A stretch of 64,000 nucleotides of DNA from UBA3941 sp002385665. GTDB taxonomy: Bacteria > Bacillota > Clostridia > Caldicoprobacterales > UBA3941. The DNA lies in assembly GCA_050949255.1 (NCBI GenBank), contig JBMNFJ010000016.1, positions 372,001 through 436,000 of the forward strand, read 5' to 3'. The position numbers and the translations under genes are program-made. The notes under the pieces were generated by a model. It saw only the letters and a list, made by a program, of their open reading frames with translations, was not told the DNA's origin and ran no database searches. Below are positions 1 through 8,260 of the stretch, one piece after another. Position 1 is the first letter of the stretch. Each line of letters begins with the position of its first letter.

Positions 1-1305
1 AAAACCGCTATTATTGAAAAGGATAAGCCCGGTGGCGTGTGTTTGAATGTTGGTTGTATTCCATCCAAAGCCTTAATCAATCAGGCAGAGATCTATCGGA
101 ACAGAGATCAGTTGGAAAATATGGGGATTAGGTTGGATGAATCTGGCTTTGATTATAGCAAGGTATTTAAAAAATCCAGGAAGGCAGCCAATACCTTGGC
201 AAAGGGAGTGGAATACCTACTTAAGAAGAATAAAGTTGAACTTATAATGGGTGAAGGCTTTATTGAATCTCCTAATCGAGTGAAGGTGGGGGATAGAAGT
301 CTGGGTGCAAAGAATATAATAATAGCTACGGGTTCCAGTCCCAGGCAAATACCTGGTTTTCCCATAGACGAAACAAAAGTTTTGTCATCCACAGGCGCTC
401 TTATGTTAGAGGAATTGCCAAAGGACATAATAATACTGGGTGCAGGGGCCATCGGGATGGAATTTGCCCATATCCTAAACTCTTTTGGAGTTGAAGTTTG
501 TGTAGTAGAAATGATGGATAGTATACTACCACTGGAGGACAAAGAGGCAGCGAGGGTTTTACACAGGGCTCTTCAAAAGCGGGGTATTAAATTCCATACA
601 TCTACTAAGGCTATTTCTATGGAAGAAAAGGATAGTGGAAGAATCCTGGTAATATTGGAGGATGCCAAAGGTAACAGGACGGAAAAGGAGGCAGAAAAAA
701 TCTTAGTGGCTGTAGGCAGACAGCCAAACACCCATGGTATTGGCCTGGAGAACTTGGGGATAGAGACGATCAGGGGTTTTGTACCCGTTGATGATTATTA
801 CCAGACAAAGGTACAAGGGGTATTTGCCATTGGCGATATTGTGGATTCTCCGTTACTGGCTCATGTAGCATCCAAGGAAGGTGAGATAGCCGCCGAATTT
901 ATTGCAGGGCATGAGCCTGAACCGAGAATTGATCCAAACACCATTCCTAGCGCTGTCTACTGTGAACCCCAGATAGCCAGCTTCGGGTATACCGAGGAAA
1001 GGGCTATCCAGGAAGGCATATCCTATGAGAAAGCTGTCTTTCCCTATAGGGGGGCCGGTAAATCTGTAGCAATTGAAAAATCGGAAGGTATGGTAAAGAT
1101 ACTATACGATCCTATTACCCATGAGATTTTAGGGGGGCATATAGTTGGAGCAGAGGCGACGGAACTCATCCATGAGCTGTTATTGGCCAAGTGGGGGGAA
1201 TTGCTGCCTGGTGATATAGCCAGTATGATACATGCGCATCCGACCCTAACGGAAGCAGTTATGGAGGCGGCCAGAAATGCAGATGGCTGGGCTATTCATA
1301 TGTAG
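1..1305 (+). CDS. lpdA: Dihydrolipoyl dehydrogenase, 5' end cut by window
   Basis: FAD-dependent enzyme that reoxidises dihydrolipoamide in 2-oxoacid dehydrogenase or glycine-cleavage complexes, passing electrons to NAD. The frame is open from base 1, so the true start lies outside; 434 residues are visible and roughly 30-40 (the FAD-binding start) are missing. The redox-active pair is in GGVCLNVGCIPSK. The NAD-binding glycine motif GAGAIGMEFA, the second FAD motif VFAIGDI and the C-terminal HAHPTLTEAV with the His-Glu base pair are all present. A GTG at base 37 lies inside the redox motif and cannot be the start. Which complex it serves cannot be told because its upstream partners are outside the window. 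Confidence 0.95.
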   Translation, partial: KTAIIEKDKPGGVCLNVGCIPSKALINQAEIYRNRDQLENMGIRLDESGFDYSKVFKKSRKAANTLAKGVEYLLKKNKVELIMGEGFIESPNRVKVGDRSLGAKNIIIATGSSPRQIPGFPIDETKVLSSTGALMLEELPKDIIILGAGAIGMEFAHILNSFGVEVCVVEMMDSILPLEDKEAARVLHRALQKRGIKFHTSTKAISMEEKDSGRILVILEDAKGNRTEKEAEKILVAVGRQPNTHGIGLENLGIETIRGFVPVDDYYQTKVQGVFAIGDIVDSPLLAHVASKEGEIAAEFIAGHEPEPRIDPNTIPSAVYCEPQIASFGYTEERAIQEGISYEKAVFPYRGAGKSVAIEKSEGMVKILYDPITHEILGGHIVGAEATELIHELLLAKWGELLPGDIASMIHAHPTLTEAVMEAARNADGWAIHM

Positions 1306-1386
1306 GAGAAGTCTCAAAATAGGATTCAGTAATTGTAACCCCATAAACTACACCAATTATACTCATTATCTTACAGTGTGATACAG

Positions 1387-1437
1387 AGCCTATGGCTTTC
1401 ACCGGCAGACCACCGGATTTGAAACCATAGGCTTTTT
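1387..1437 (+). terminator. Terminator after lpdA
   Basis: The inverted repeat AGCCTATGG (1387-1395) / CCATAGGCT (1425-1433) runs into a T tract. The long loop contains a second small CCGG/CCGG pairing. It lies 80 bases after the lpdA stop and separates it from the next unit. Confidence 0.8.
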
Positions 1438-1463
1438 GATGGACTACCATTACAAAAGTATAG

Positions 1464-1492
1464 TGGACAAGATTTTATTTATAGGATATTAT
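1464..1492 (+). promoter_or_regulatory. Candidate promoter for the HPr-like gene
   Basis: TGGACA (1464-1469), a 17-base spacer and TATTAT (1487-1492) resemble a housekeeping promoter. The 1438-1681 stretch between the lpdA terminator and the HPr-like gene has no credible gene, so this would give a leader of about 180 bases. I see no known riboswitch in that leader. Confidence 0.5.
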
Positions 1493-1681
1493 ACTGTTAA
1501 TATCCTATGTTATTGTAGAATTAACTCATCGGGTAACGGCCAGGAAACAGGCGTTATTGCATTTTATATGAACACTGTACAAACGCGGTTTTGGAATCAG
1601 AACCGTTATTTAATAGACTCATTAGGGCAAACAAAGGATATTTGCTCAGCTTTCATTATTAAACTGGGGGATAGGGAATAG

Positions 1682-1948
1682 ATGATAGAGAGGGAATTCA
1701 TAATAAAAAATGATATTGGCCTACATGCCGGACCGGCAGCAAAGTTTACCAGGATAGCGAGTAGGTATAAATCTGAAATTAGGGTTATCAAGGGAAACAA
1801 GACTGGCAACGGTAAAAGCTTATTGTCAGTTTTGGCCCTAGGAATTTTTGGAAATACCAGGTTTACTGTTAAAATTGTTGGCCCTGATGAGGTTGAGGCC
1901 ATGTATGATCTGACTCGATTGATAGAAAGCAATTTCGAAGAGGATTAA
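1682..1948 (+). CDS. HPr-family phosphocarrier-like protein lacking Arg17
   Basis: 88 residues with the full HPr fold length. The active histidine is at position 15 in GLHAGPAA and the regulatory serine at position 46 in GKSLLSVLALG. The residue after His15-Ala16, almost always arginine in PTS HPr (GLHARPA), is glycine here. Arg17 stabilises phospho-histidine, so phosphotransfer from enzyme I may be weak. It is not a standard Crh either, because Crh lacks His15. It stands alone ahead of dinB, with no ptsI in view, so a regulatory role through Ser46 is possible but is inference. Confidence 0.85.
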   Translation: MIEREFIIKNDIGLHAGPAAKFTRIASRYKSEIRVIKGNKTGNGKSLLSVLALGIFGNTRFTVKIVGPDEVEAMYDLTRLIESNFEED

Positions 1949-1991
1949 AAGAGAGACCTCTATATATGGAAACAAGTTATGAGGGATCAAA

Positions 1992-3041
1992 GTGACAGAA
2001 TTGAGTATTATCCATGTTGATATGGACGCTTTTTTCACTTCCGTGGAGCAAAGGGATTATCCTCAATACAGGAATAAACCAGTGGTGGTGGGAGGAGATC
2101 CTAAGGGAAGAGGGGTAGTGAGTACCGCGTCATATGAGGCGAGAAAATTTGGGGTTCACTCGGCCATGTCATGCAGGCAAGCAGCTGAACTATGTCCGAA
2201 TATGATTTTCCTACCTGTGGACATGGAAAAGTACAAAAGGATTTCAAAGCAAATACATTCAATTTTTAGGAATTATACATCAACAATCGAGCCTATATCC
2301 ATTGATGAGGCATTTTTGCAAGTAAATGTAGGGAATCCAGTGGATATAGGAAAATCAATAAAGAAGGATATATACAATAGACTCGGCCTAACAGCCTCTG
2401 TCGGTGTTTCCTATAATAAGTTTGTAGCCAAGCTGGCATCGGATATGGAAAAACCCAATGGCTTTACTGTGATTACCCGGGAAGATGCAAAGAAAATTCT
2501 ACCGGAATTACCCATAAGGAAGATTTGGGGTGTTGGGGAAAAAACAGAAAGAGATTTAAATAATATTGGTATTTTTACGGTAAACGATCTGTTGCACTAC
2601 GATCATGAATTCCTATTAAGGAATTGGGGCAGAAGGGCCTACGAACTAATACAGTTATGCCGGGGAATAGATAATAGTGTGGTTCAAACGGATCAGGAAA
2701 CAAAAAGTATGGGTGAGGAAACAACTCTTGATGAAGATACCAGGGACCTGGATGTTTTAAAAAAATTCCTTAGAGAATTTTCATTGGCATTGGGTAGGAG
2801 AATGGCTAGTAGAGATATTAAATGTCGTACCATCACTATAAAGGTAAAATACAATGATTTTAAGACAATAACCAGGAGTATCACACTTTCCCTTCCTACC
2901 AGCTCATCCCATACTATATACCAACATTCACGGGATATGTTAGCTAATAGGGTACCACTATTAAAGCCTGTTAGACTTATAGGGGTACAGGTTTCCAACC
3001 TGATTTACCCCGATGAACCGATCCAGATTTCTTTCATATAG
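1992..3041 (+). CDS. dinB: DNA polymerase IV (Y-family translesion polymerase)
   Basis: 349 residues, the usual Pol IV length. The N-terminal VDMDAFFTSVEQ holds the first metal aspartates, and SIDEAFLQV holds the Asp-Glu catalytic pair. Helix-hairpin-helix text (IRKIWGVGEKTERDLNNIG) and the little-finger domain follow. The last residues QISFI resemble a beta-clamp binding peptide. The start is GTG at 1992 behind GAGGGA. It bypasses damaged template bases at low fidelity. No LexA-type operator was recognised in the short upstream gap. Confidence 0.95.
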   Translation: MTELSIIHVDMDAFFTSVEQRDYPQYRNKPVVVGGDPKGRGVVSTASYEARKFGVHSAMSCRQAAELCPNMIFLPVDMEKYKRISKQIHSIFRNYTSTIEPISIDEAFLQVNVGNPVDIGKSIKKDIYNRLGLTASVGVSYNKFVAKLASDMEKPNGFTVITREDAKKILPELPIRKIWGVGEKTERDLNNIGIFTVNDLLHYDHEFLLRNWGRRAYELIQLCRGIDNSVVQTDQETKSMGEETTLDEDTRDLDVLKKFLREFSLALGRRMASRDIKCRTITIKVKYNDFKTITRSITLSLPTSSSHTIYQHSRDMLANRVPLLKPVRLIGVQVSNLIYPDEPIQISFI

Positions 3042-3132
3042 CAGGGTTTTGTCATGATTTTAGCCTGTTACTGAATAAAAAACCTTATAAGGGAAAGTAT
3101 TCATATATAGGAAGCTATAAAGGAGGAAATCT

Positions 3133-3396
3133 ATGGAAGCCGGTCTCATGATTAAGATCTATACTCAAGAAGGCAATAAAAAACTCAATAAGCAATATCT
3201 AGGGACAAAACAAGCAATCACCCAAATTGCCTACGAGAAAATGCAGGAGTATATGAGAAATGCGGATGTAGGTTTAGGATCTGAGGAAAGAGAGTTATTG
3301 GAGCTTATGATAGCCAATAGTATGATGCAGAGTTTTTCCCTGGGTTATGGTATTGGGAAAGTTGAAGGGCTGACCAATAAGCAAATTCGCCTGTGA
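3133..3396 (+). CDS. Small hypothetical protein
   Basis: 87 residues behind a perfect AGGAGG with 6-base spacing, so probably a real gene. It is mostly helical and acidic in the middle, with no cysteine and no membrane segment. The ending (GYGIGKVEGLTNKQIRL) is basic. I do not recognise the family. A second ATG at codon 6 is possible, but the ribosome site fits the first. It lies between dinB and the sensor phosphatase without an obvious link to either. Confidence 0.6.
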   Translation: MEAGLMIKIYTQEGNKKLNKQYLGTKQAITQIAYEKMQEYMRNADVGLGSEERELLELMIANSMMQSFSLGYGIGKVEGLTNKQIRL

Positions 3397-3418
3397 CAAA
3401 CCGGTGACCCGTCACAGG
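3390..3418. repeat. 8-bp inverted repeat at gene end
   Basis: CCTGTGAC (3390-3397) and GTCACAGG (3411-3418) flank a 13-base loop across the stop codon of the preceding small gene. There is no T tract on the plus side. It could be a weak terminator or an operator ahead of the sensor phosphatase gene. Confidence 0.4.
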
Positions 3419-3519
3419 GAAACATATAAATAAATGGTATAAGTCCTAATCTTATGGTATCATAAGCCTAAAGGGATATTTGATTACGTTGTTTGACTAT
3501 TATTCATGAAGGGTATTTT

Positions 3520-5217
3520 ATGTGGGGGTTTAATGGCCAACTAAAGAGATCTTTTTGGAGTTATACTAGATTTAGAATATGGATTATTATACTGGGGATA
3601 CTAATAGCTACTACCCTCTTATTTGGTGTGGCAAAATACACTGAGGACAACTCCTTATTCATACTGTCCCCCAATGCATTTCTGACATTGCACATTCTTT
3701 TAGAATTTATGTCAATAATGATGGCCTTTTGCATTTTTGCAATTACCTATTATACGTCCGAGGAAACTAAGTCCCTATCAATGATTATAATAGCATGTGT
3801 GTTTTTGGCAACTGCGCCTTTGGATACCATGCATACTTTTTCCTATAAAGGAATGCCGGTTTTTATTATAAACCCATCAGCAAACACTGCTACGCTTTTC
3901 TGGATAATCTCCAGATTCATCATGTCCGTAGGCCTGTTTTTTGCAAGTCTTTTTCCTCAAGATAGGGAGATAAAGGGAAAACAAATTGCTTATGTCGCGA
4001 TTACCATTGGTATGGTAGGGCTGATAATAGGACTTATTTTATATAAGCCCGGTCTTTTTCCTGTTATGTACATAGAGGGAAAAGGGTTAACGCCGTTAAA
4101 AATAGGTCTTGAATTCCTTATCACTGGAATACTGCTTACCACAGCATTGGTCTATTACAGAAAATACAATATAAATCATGAGGACAGGGAATACTTTCTC
4201 CTGGCTATAGGATTCTTTATAAGCGGTTTAGGAGAGTTAGCCTTTACTCTGTACAGTGATGTATACGATAGTTATAACTTATTGGGACATTTATATAAGT
4301 TTTTGGCTCGCTATCTGCTCTTTCGTTCTCTATTTGTTATCAATATAAGAAAGCCATACAGAAATCTCTGGGAGGCTGAAAAAAAGCTAAACAATTATGT
4401 TGATGATCTTGAAAGATCCGTAACCCAAAGGACTAAGGAAATAAGAAAAGCCAACGAGAAACTTGTTAAGAATTTAAAGGATGCACAACATATTCAGAGA
4501 GCTTTGATGACAACGGAATTCCCTAAAATACCGGGAATGGAATTTGCGGCCAAATATCTTCCCTGTGAGCAAGTGGGGGGAGACTTTTATAGCGTATTTA
4601 GATTGGATGAACAGAATATAGGGATACTAATAGGAGATGTAGCCGGGCATGGAGTATCCGCTGCAATGGTGAATGTTTTTATCAATCAGAATATGAGGTT
4701 CAGGGTAGATTACAACGAGCGAAGATATCGCATCTTAACTCCCCGTGGGGTATTGATGAACTTATACCATGTATATAATACTATGTCTTTTCCGGAAGAA
4801 ATGTACGTTGTGCTATTCTATGGTATATACAACATAGCGACAGGAAAGTTGACTTATTCCTCTGCAGGAATGAACACCTATCCATTGATTCTCAGTGCCC
4901 AGGGAGAGGTATCCTACATTAAATTGGATGGCTTTCCTATCTGTAAGTTTGGTAAGTACTTCAAGCCTGATTATGAGACTAAGACATTATCGCTATCACC
5001 AGGCGATACCATGATATTCTACAGCGATGGTTTAGGTGAAATAGACCGAAAGCGACCTAACGTATTGTCAACAGAGCATATCATGGAATACCTAAGAGGC
5101 ATGAAGGGCTACTCAGCCCAGGAAGTTTGTCAGGGCTTGTCCGATGCCTATCATACTCTATTGGGTGATAATGAAATGCTGGATGATGTAACAATATTGG
5201 TAATCAAAACACCATGA
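3520..5217 (+). CDS. MASE3-type membrane sensor with SpoIIE/PP2C phosphatase domain
   Basis: About 565 residues. The first 280 carry seven to eight membrane segments with MASE3 sensor-domain text (HTFSYKGMP, then FWIISRFIMS). A coiled linker leads to a C-terminal PP2C/SpoIIE phosphatase domain with metal motifs GGDFYSV, GDVAGHGVSAAM, FYSDGLGE and DDVTILV. Such proteins dephosphorylate anti-anti-sigma (STAS) proteins in response to a membrane signal. No STAS or anti-sigma partner is adjacent. I chose ATG 3520, which has GAAGGG 7 bases upstream, over the TTG at 3493, which has no placed ribosome site. Confidence 0.85.
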   Translation: MWGFNGQLKRSFWSYTRFRIWIIILGILIATTLLFGVAKYTEDNSLFILSPNAFLTLHILLEFMSIMMAFCIFAITYYTSEETKSLSMIIIACVFLATAPLDTMHTFSYKGMPVFIINPSANTATLFWIISRFIMSVGLFFASLFPQDREIKGKQIAYVAITIGMVGLIIGLILYKPGLFPVMYIEGKGLTPLKIGLEFLITGILLTTALVYYRKYNINHEDREYFLLAIGFFISGLGELAFTLYSDVYDSYNLLGHLYKFLARYLLFRSLFVINIRKPYRNLWEAEKKLNNYVDDLERSVTQRTKEIRKANEKLVKNLKDAQHIQRALMTTEFPKIPGMEFAAKYLPCEQVGGDFYSVFRLDEQNIGILIGDVAGHGVSAAMVNVFINQNMRFRVDYNERRYRILTPRGVLMNLYHVYNTMSFPEEMYVVLFYGIYNIATGKLTYSSAGMNTYPLILSAQGEVSYIKLDGFPICKFGKYFKPDYETKTLSLSPGDTMIFYSDGLGEIDRKRPNVLSTEHIMEYLRGMKGYSAQEVCQGLSDAYHTLLGDNEMLDDVTILVIKTP

Positions 5218-5230
5218 TGTGACCAGTTGT

Positions 5231-5278
5231 AGACAAAACGGTGCCGGTTGATAGATTTCAATCGGCACCGTTTTTGTC
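5231..5278. terminator. Bidirectional terminator between convergent genes
   Basis: A long stem is formed by GACAAAACGGTGCCG and CGGCACCGTTTTTGTC, with T tracts usable in both directions. The minus-strand gene has its stop codon in the loop, so the right arm encodes its last four or five residues. Confidence 0.9.
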
Positions 5279-6247
5279 TGCAGTATCTTTAGACAGCAAT
5301 TGGGCCATTTTCATAATGAGTTCCAAGGATTTTGCTTGATCTTGATTTAATATCGTGCTTAAGGCCTTGGATATGTTTGCGGACTTATTAGCCCCCGTTT
5401 CCCCAATATCCTGGTTTTCACCTGAATCATGAAGGGAATGGTTTTGCTTCGTCTCATCCTTAGCTTCGGATCCATCCGTAATAGACCCGGTTCCCTGTAT
5501 GGCAGCTGTAGATAGCTGGGCCAGTTCTATTGTACCTAACAGTTTCAACACGCTGCTAACCTGGTCGATGTATTGAAGTTGCTCCGCCGGGACCAATATC
5601 TTAAGGATATCCAATATCTCCATTGCTCTGGATATACTTGGGGCAGTAGAATCTTGTATTCTTATACGATCATGTTCCTTAAATTTCTTTATGCTATCTA
5701 TCAGTTTTTCCAAAGTTTTGTTGACGTAGAGTATTCTATTGATTTGAGTTTGGTTTTCTAACGAGATATATGGCTGTAATGACTTTATAATTCCGATGGC
5801 CCTTTCCTTATAGTTTGTTATGGGCATTGAGGTAGCGGTTATACGTGGGGTTCGATATGTACCATCTATTAAGCCCTGGAGATTGGCCCTTATTTCAGCC
5901 AAGCCTACGATAAAATTTGCTCCATCCTGGTACTTGGGATCCAAGTATGGATAGATAGAGGTTAATATATCCACAACAGCATTGGTACCGTCAACGTGAC
6001 TTTTCTCACTGTCATATGTTTTTATTGCACCGGACTTGGCTTTCTGTATGTAAGGGGATACTAATAGGATAAGCAATATTATTGGTAGTAGGTTAGTATG
6101 GGCCGGTTCAGCATAGGTAAATCCGGGGGGAATCTTTTTTGGGGGCTCGGATTTAACTACCTCATCTATAGGCAAATTAGCTGTATCACCAGGTTTTAAT
6201 CTTGGGTTCACATTACTGGCATAATGTGGGGGAATATAACGATCCAT
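5258..6247 (-). CDS. Hypothetical protein with proline-rich start and one membrane segment
   Basis: 329 residues behind AAGGAGG. The first 45 residues are proline-rich, then a single hydrophobic stretch (LLPIILLILLVSPYI, near residue 55-68) could anchor it. The rest is helical, with a low-complexity Ser/Asp/Glu/Lys segment around residues 250-290 and a helical end. There are no cysteines. The pattern resembles poorly characterised Clostridia envelope or spore proteins, but I recognise no family. It is divergent from the small gene at 6434. Confidence 0.75.
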   Translation of the reverse strand: MDRYIPPHYASNVNPRLKPGDTANLPIDEVVKSEPPKKIPPGFTYAEPAHTNLLPIILLILLVSPYIQKAKSGAIKTYDSEKSHVDGTNAVVDILTSIYPYLDPKYQDGANFIVGLAEIRANLQGLIDGTYRTPRITATSMPITNYKERAIGIIKSLQPYISLENQTQINRILYVNKTLEKLIDSIKKFKEHDRIRIQDSTAPSISRAMEILDILKILVPAEQLQYIDQVSSVLKLLGTIELAQLSTAAIQGTGSITDGSEAKDETKQNHSLHDSGENQDIGETGANKSANISKALSTILNQDQAKSLELIMKMAQLLSKDTADKNGAD

Positions 6248-6433
6248 GGGGGTACCTCCTTGAATATTGGCTTTTATTATTTAAGTACACAATTTACATC
6301 TATGCTGGACACCTATACTTCTATGTACCATTTTATGCTGTGGCAAATAAAATGTGCATTTAGGGTATCATTGAATTTGTTGATGAATAGGATGGTAAGG
6401 AGATACTATATTTTGATGAAAGGCGGTATTTAT

Positions 6434-6652
6434 ATGGATATAAATAAGGATAGCCTGGAAGTAATGGCCGGTCTCTTTAATAGTCTGGAAGGTAAGTCTG
6501 AAGATGAAATGATTTCAGAGGTAGCTAGGATGATCAGAGCTGGGCAGGGAGGTATTACGGTAGGCAAAGCCAGACAGATGATTCAAACTATTCTCCCAAT
6601 GGCGGATAGAAATCAGAAAAGAAAACTGGAAAAACTTCTAAGGAGTCTATAG
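6434..6652 (+). CDS. Small hypothetical helical protein
   Basis: 72 residues, highly charged and helical, ending in a basic KRKLEKLLRSL. An open frame extends back to 6224, but that would overlap the divergent gene; ATG 6434 has AAAGGCGG 8 bases upstream and is preferred. Its middle (SEVARMIRAGQGGITVGKARQMIQTILPMAD) is not assigned to a family. Divergence from the 5258-6247 gene suggests a shared regulatory region, which is inference. Confidence 0.6.
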   Translation: MDINKDSLEVMAGLFNSLEGKSEDEMISEVARMIRAGQGGITVGKARQMIQTILPMADRNQKRKLEKLLRSL

Positions 6653-6657
6653 CAACT

Positions 6658-6689
6658 AAAACCCGCTAGCCTTATATGCTGCGGGTTTT
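6658..6689. terminator. Bidirectional terminator
   Basis: AAACCCGC (6658-6665) and GCGGGTTTT (6681-6689) form the stem. The stop codon of the minus-strand cysteine desulfurase lies in the loop, so its last codons are read from the stem. It also serves the plus-strand small gene ending at 6652. Confidence 0.85.
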
Positions 6690-7835
6690 AATTTTGTAGC
6701 TAATCTCACCGATAGCCCTGACACATGCCTTGACCTCATCCAGGGTATTGAAATCCCCAGGACTAAACCTAACGGTGCCTTGTTCCTTAGTGCCAATGGT
6801 CTTATGGGCAAGAGGGGCACAATGGAGGCTGCCCCGAGTAGCAATGCCATATTCTTGGCTTAATATGTTGACTATCTCTCTGGAGTCTCTGTCCCATACA
6901 TTGATGGATATAATACCCGACCTATGTTTCATATCTTTAGGGCCATATACTCTAACCCCCTTTATCTGGGAGAGAGCATTAATAAACAGTTTTTCCATAT
7001 TGACTACATGGGATATTATTTTACCCTGGCCTTTGCTTAGGATATACCTAATGCCCGCGCCCAAGCCCGCAATACCTGGTGTATTTAGGGTACCTGATTC
7101 ATAACGATCGGGCAAAAACATAGGCTGATATAAGCTCTCGGATTGACTACCGGTTCCGCCCTCACGGATTTGTCTCAGCTCGACTCCTTCCCTAACGTAT
7201 AGTATTCCTGTTCCTTGAGGTCCTAAAAGTCCCTTGTGCCCGGGCATAGCTACTAAATCAACGGGTAGTTTTGATATGTCTATTGGTATAATACCGGCTG
7301 TTTGTGCAGCATCCAATAGAAAATAGATGCCAGAGTCTTTGGCTATTTTTCCGATGGATTCAATTGGCATTACGGTACCGGTTACATTGGAAGCATGAGT
7401 AGCTATTATTAGGCGCGTATTACTGCGGATGCTTCTTTTTATGTCTGCAGGGTCTATAAGTCCCTCGGAATCCGCAGGGACGATTGTGGTTCCAATTCCC
7501 TGATCGGCCAAATGCATCAAAGGCCTAATTACAGAGTTATGCTCCATTGAGGTGGTGATCACATGATCTCCCTTATTTAGTATGCCTTTGATAGCCAGGT
7601 TTAAACTATCCGTAGTATTATATGTAAATATCATTCTAAAGGGGTCCTGGACATTAAATAGCTGACAGAGCATTTCTCTGGTATACAGTAGAATGTTAGC
7701 CGCCTCTATTGCCATAGTGTGACTGGAACGGCCAGGGTTAGCACCATAATACTTCATGGTCCTTAATACGGTATCATATACAATATCAGGCTTAGGCCAG
7801 CTTGTAGCAGCATTATCCATATAGATCATTTTCAT
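6672..7835 (-). CDS. Cysteine desulfurase-family PLP enzyme
   Basis: 387-residue class V aminotransferase fold. It starts MDNAATSWPKP, a signature of the cysteine desulfurase family branch found in anaerobes. The PLP-binding lysine is in MPGHKGLLGPQG, and the catalytic-loop cysteine is in RGSLHCAPLAH. It removes sulfur (or selenium) from cysteine (selenocysteine) as an enzyme-bound persulfide. The divergent neighbour is a DUF3343 small protein, a pairing I know from selenium/sulfur trafficking loci, so sulfur or selenium delivery is a reasonable role. No IscU/SufU scaffold is nearby, so an Fe-S assembly role is not shown. Confidence 0.85.
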   Translation of the reverse strand: MKMIYMDNAATSWPKPDIVYDTVLRTMKYYGANPGRSSHTMAIEAANILLYTREMLCQLFNVQDPFRMIFTYNTTDSLNLAIKGILNKGDHVITTSMEHNSVIRPLMHLADQGIGTTIVPADSEGLIDPADIKRSIRSNTRLIIATHASNVTGTVMPIESIGKIAKDSGIYFLLDAAQTAGIIPIDISKLPVDLVAMPGHKGLLGPQGTGILYVREGVELRQIREGGTGSQSESLYQPMFLPDRYESGTLNTPGIAGLGAGIRYILSKGQGKIISHVVNMEKLFINALSQIKGVRVYGPKDMKHRSGIISINVWDRDSREIVNILSQEYGIATRGSLHCAPLAHKTIGTKEQGTVRFSPGDFNTLDEVKACVRAIGEISYKIKTRSI

Positions 7836-7978
7836 CTTTCCATCTCCCAGTGTAACATAAATAAAAGTACATAAATATATTACTAATAGGGCGGCTTTAA
7901 CCCGGAGAGTATCGCGGTTAAGCTCTGTTTGCCTTGTTTAACGTTTAGCAAATAAATCATATTTTCAGGGGGTAACAA

Positions 7979-8254
7979 ATGCCAACAGTAGAAGATTTTA
8001 ATTTTATATCCTTTAGTTCTCGTCAGCATGCCTTATATTTTGCACAACTATTAAAAAATGCCGGATATAGCTCTCAAATAATTTCCACGCCTAAAGGGGT
8101 AGCTCTGGGCTGTGGACTATCTCTTAAATTCTCGCCCCATTTAACCGGTGCTATTATGGAATTATATAAACGCAACCCAATACCTATAATTGGTTTTTTT
8201 TCAATCAGGCGGGTAGGGGGTTACAGCCAGCTCCAGAGGATACCGATGGTATGA
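7979..8254 (+). CDS. DUF3343 small protein (putative Se/S carrier-like)
   Basis: 91 residues in the pattern of DUF3343: an opening beta strand with Phe-Ser-Ser and His-Ala (FISFSSRQHALYFAQLLKNAG), then GVALGCGLSLKF with the conserved Cys-Gly. The cysteine near position 45 is the candidate carrier thiol. The last 20 residues are atypical and basic. The start is ATG behind AGGGGGT. It is transcribed divergently from the cysteine desulfurase, supporting a joint role in sulfur/selenium transfer, which is inferred from context. Confidence 0.75.
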   Translation: MPTVEDFNFISFSSRQHALYFAQLLKNAGYSSQIISTPKGVALGCGLSLKFSPHLTGAIMELYKRNPIPIIGFFSIRRVGGYSQLQRIPMV

Positions 8255-8260
8255 GGACAT

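Noticed and set aside
1436..1681. 81-codon frame between lpdA and the HPr-like gene
   Set aside because: It begins in the lpdA terminator T tract, has no ribosome site and overlaps a candidate promoter; amino-acid pattern is not protein-like.
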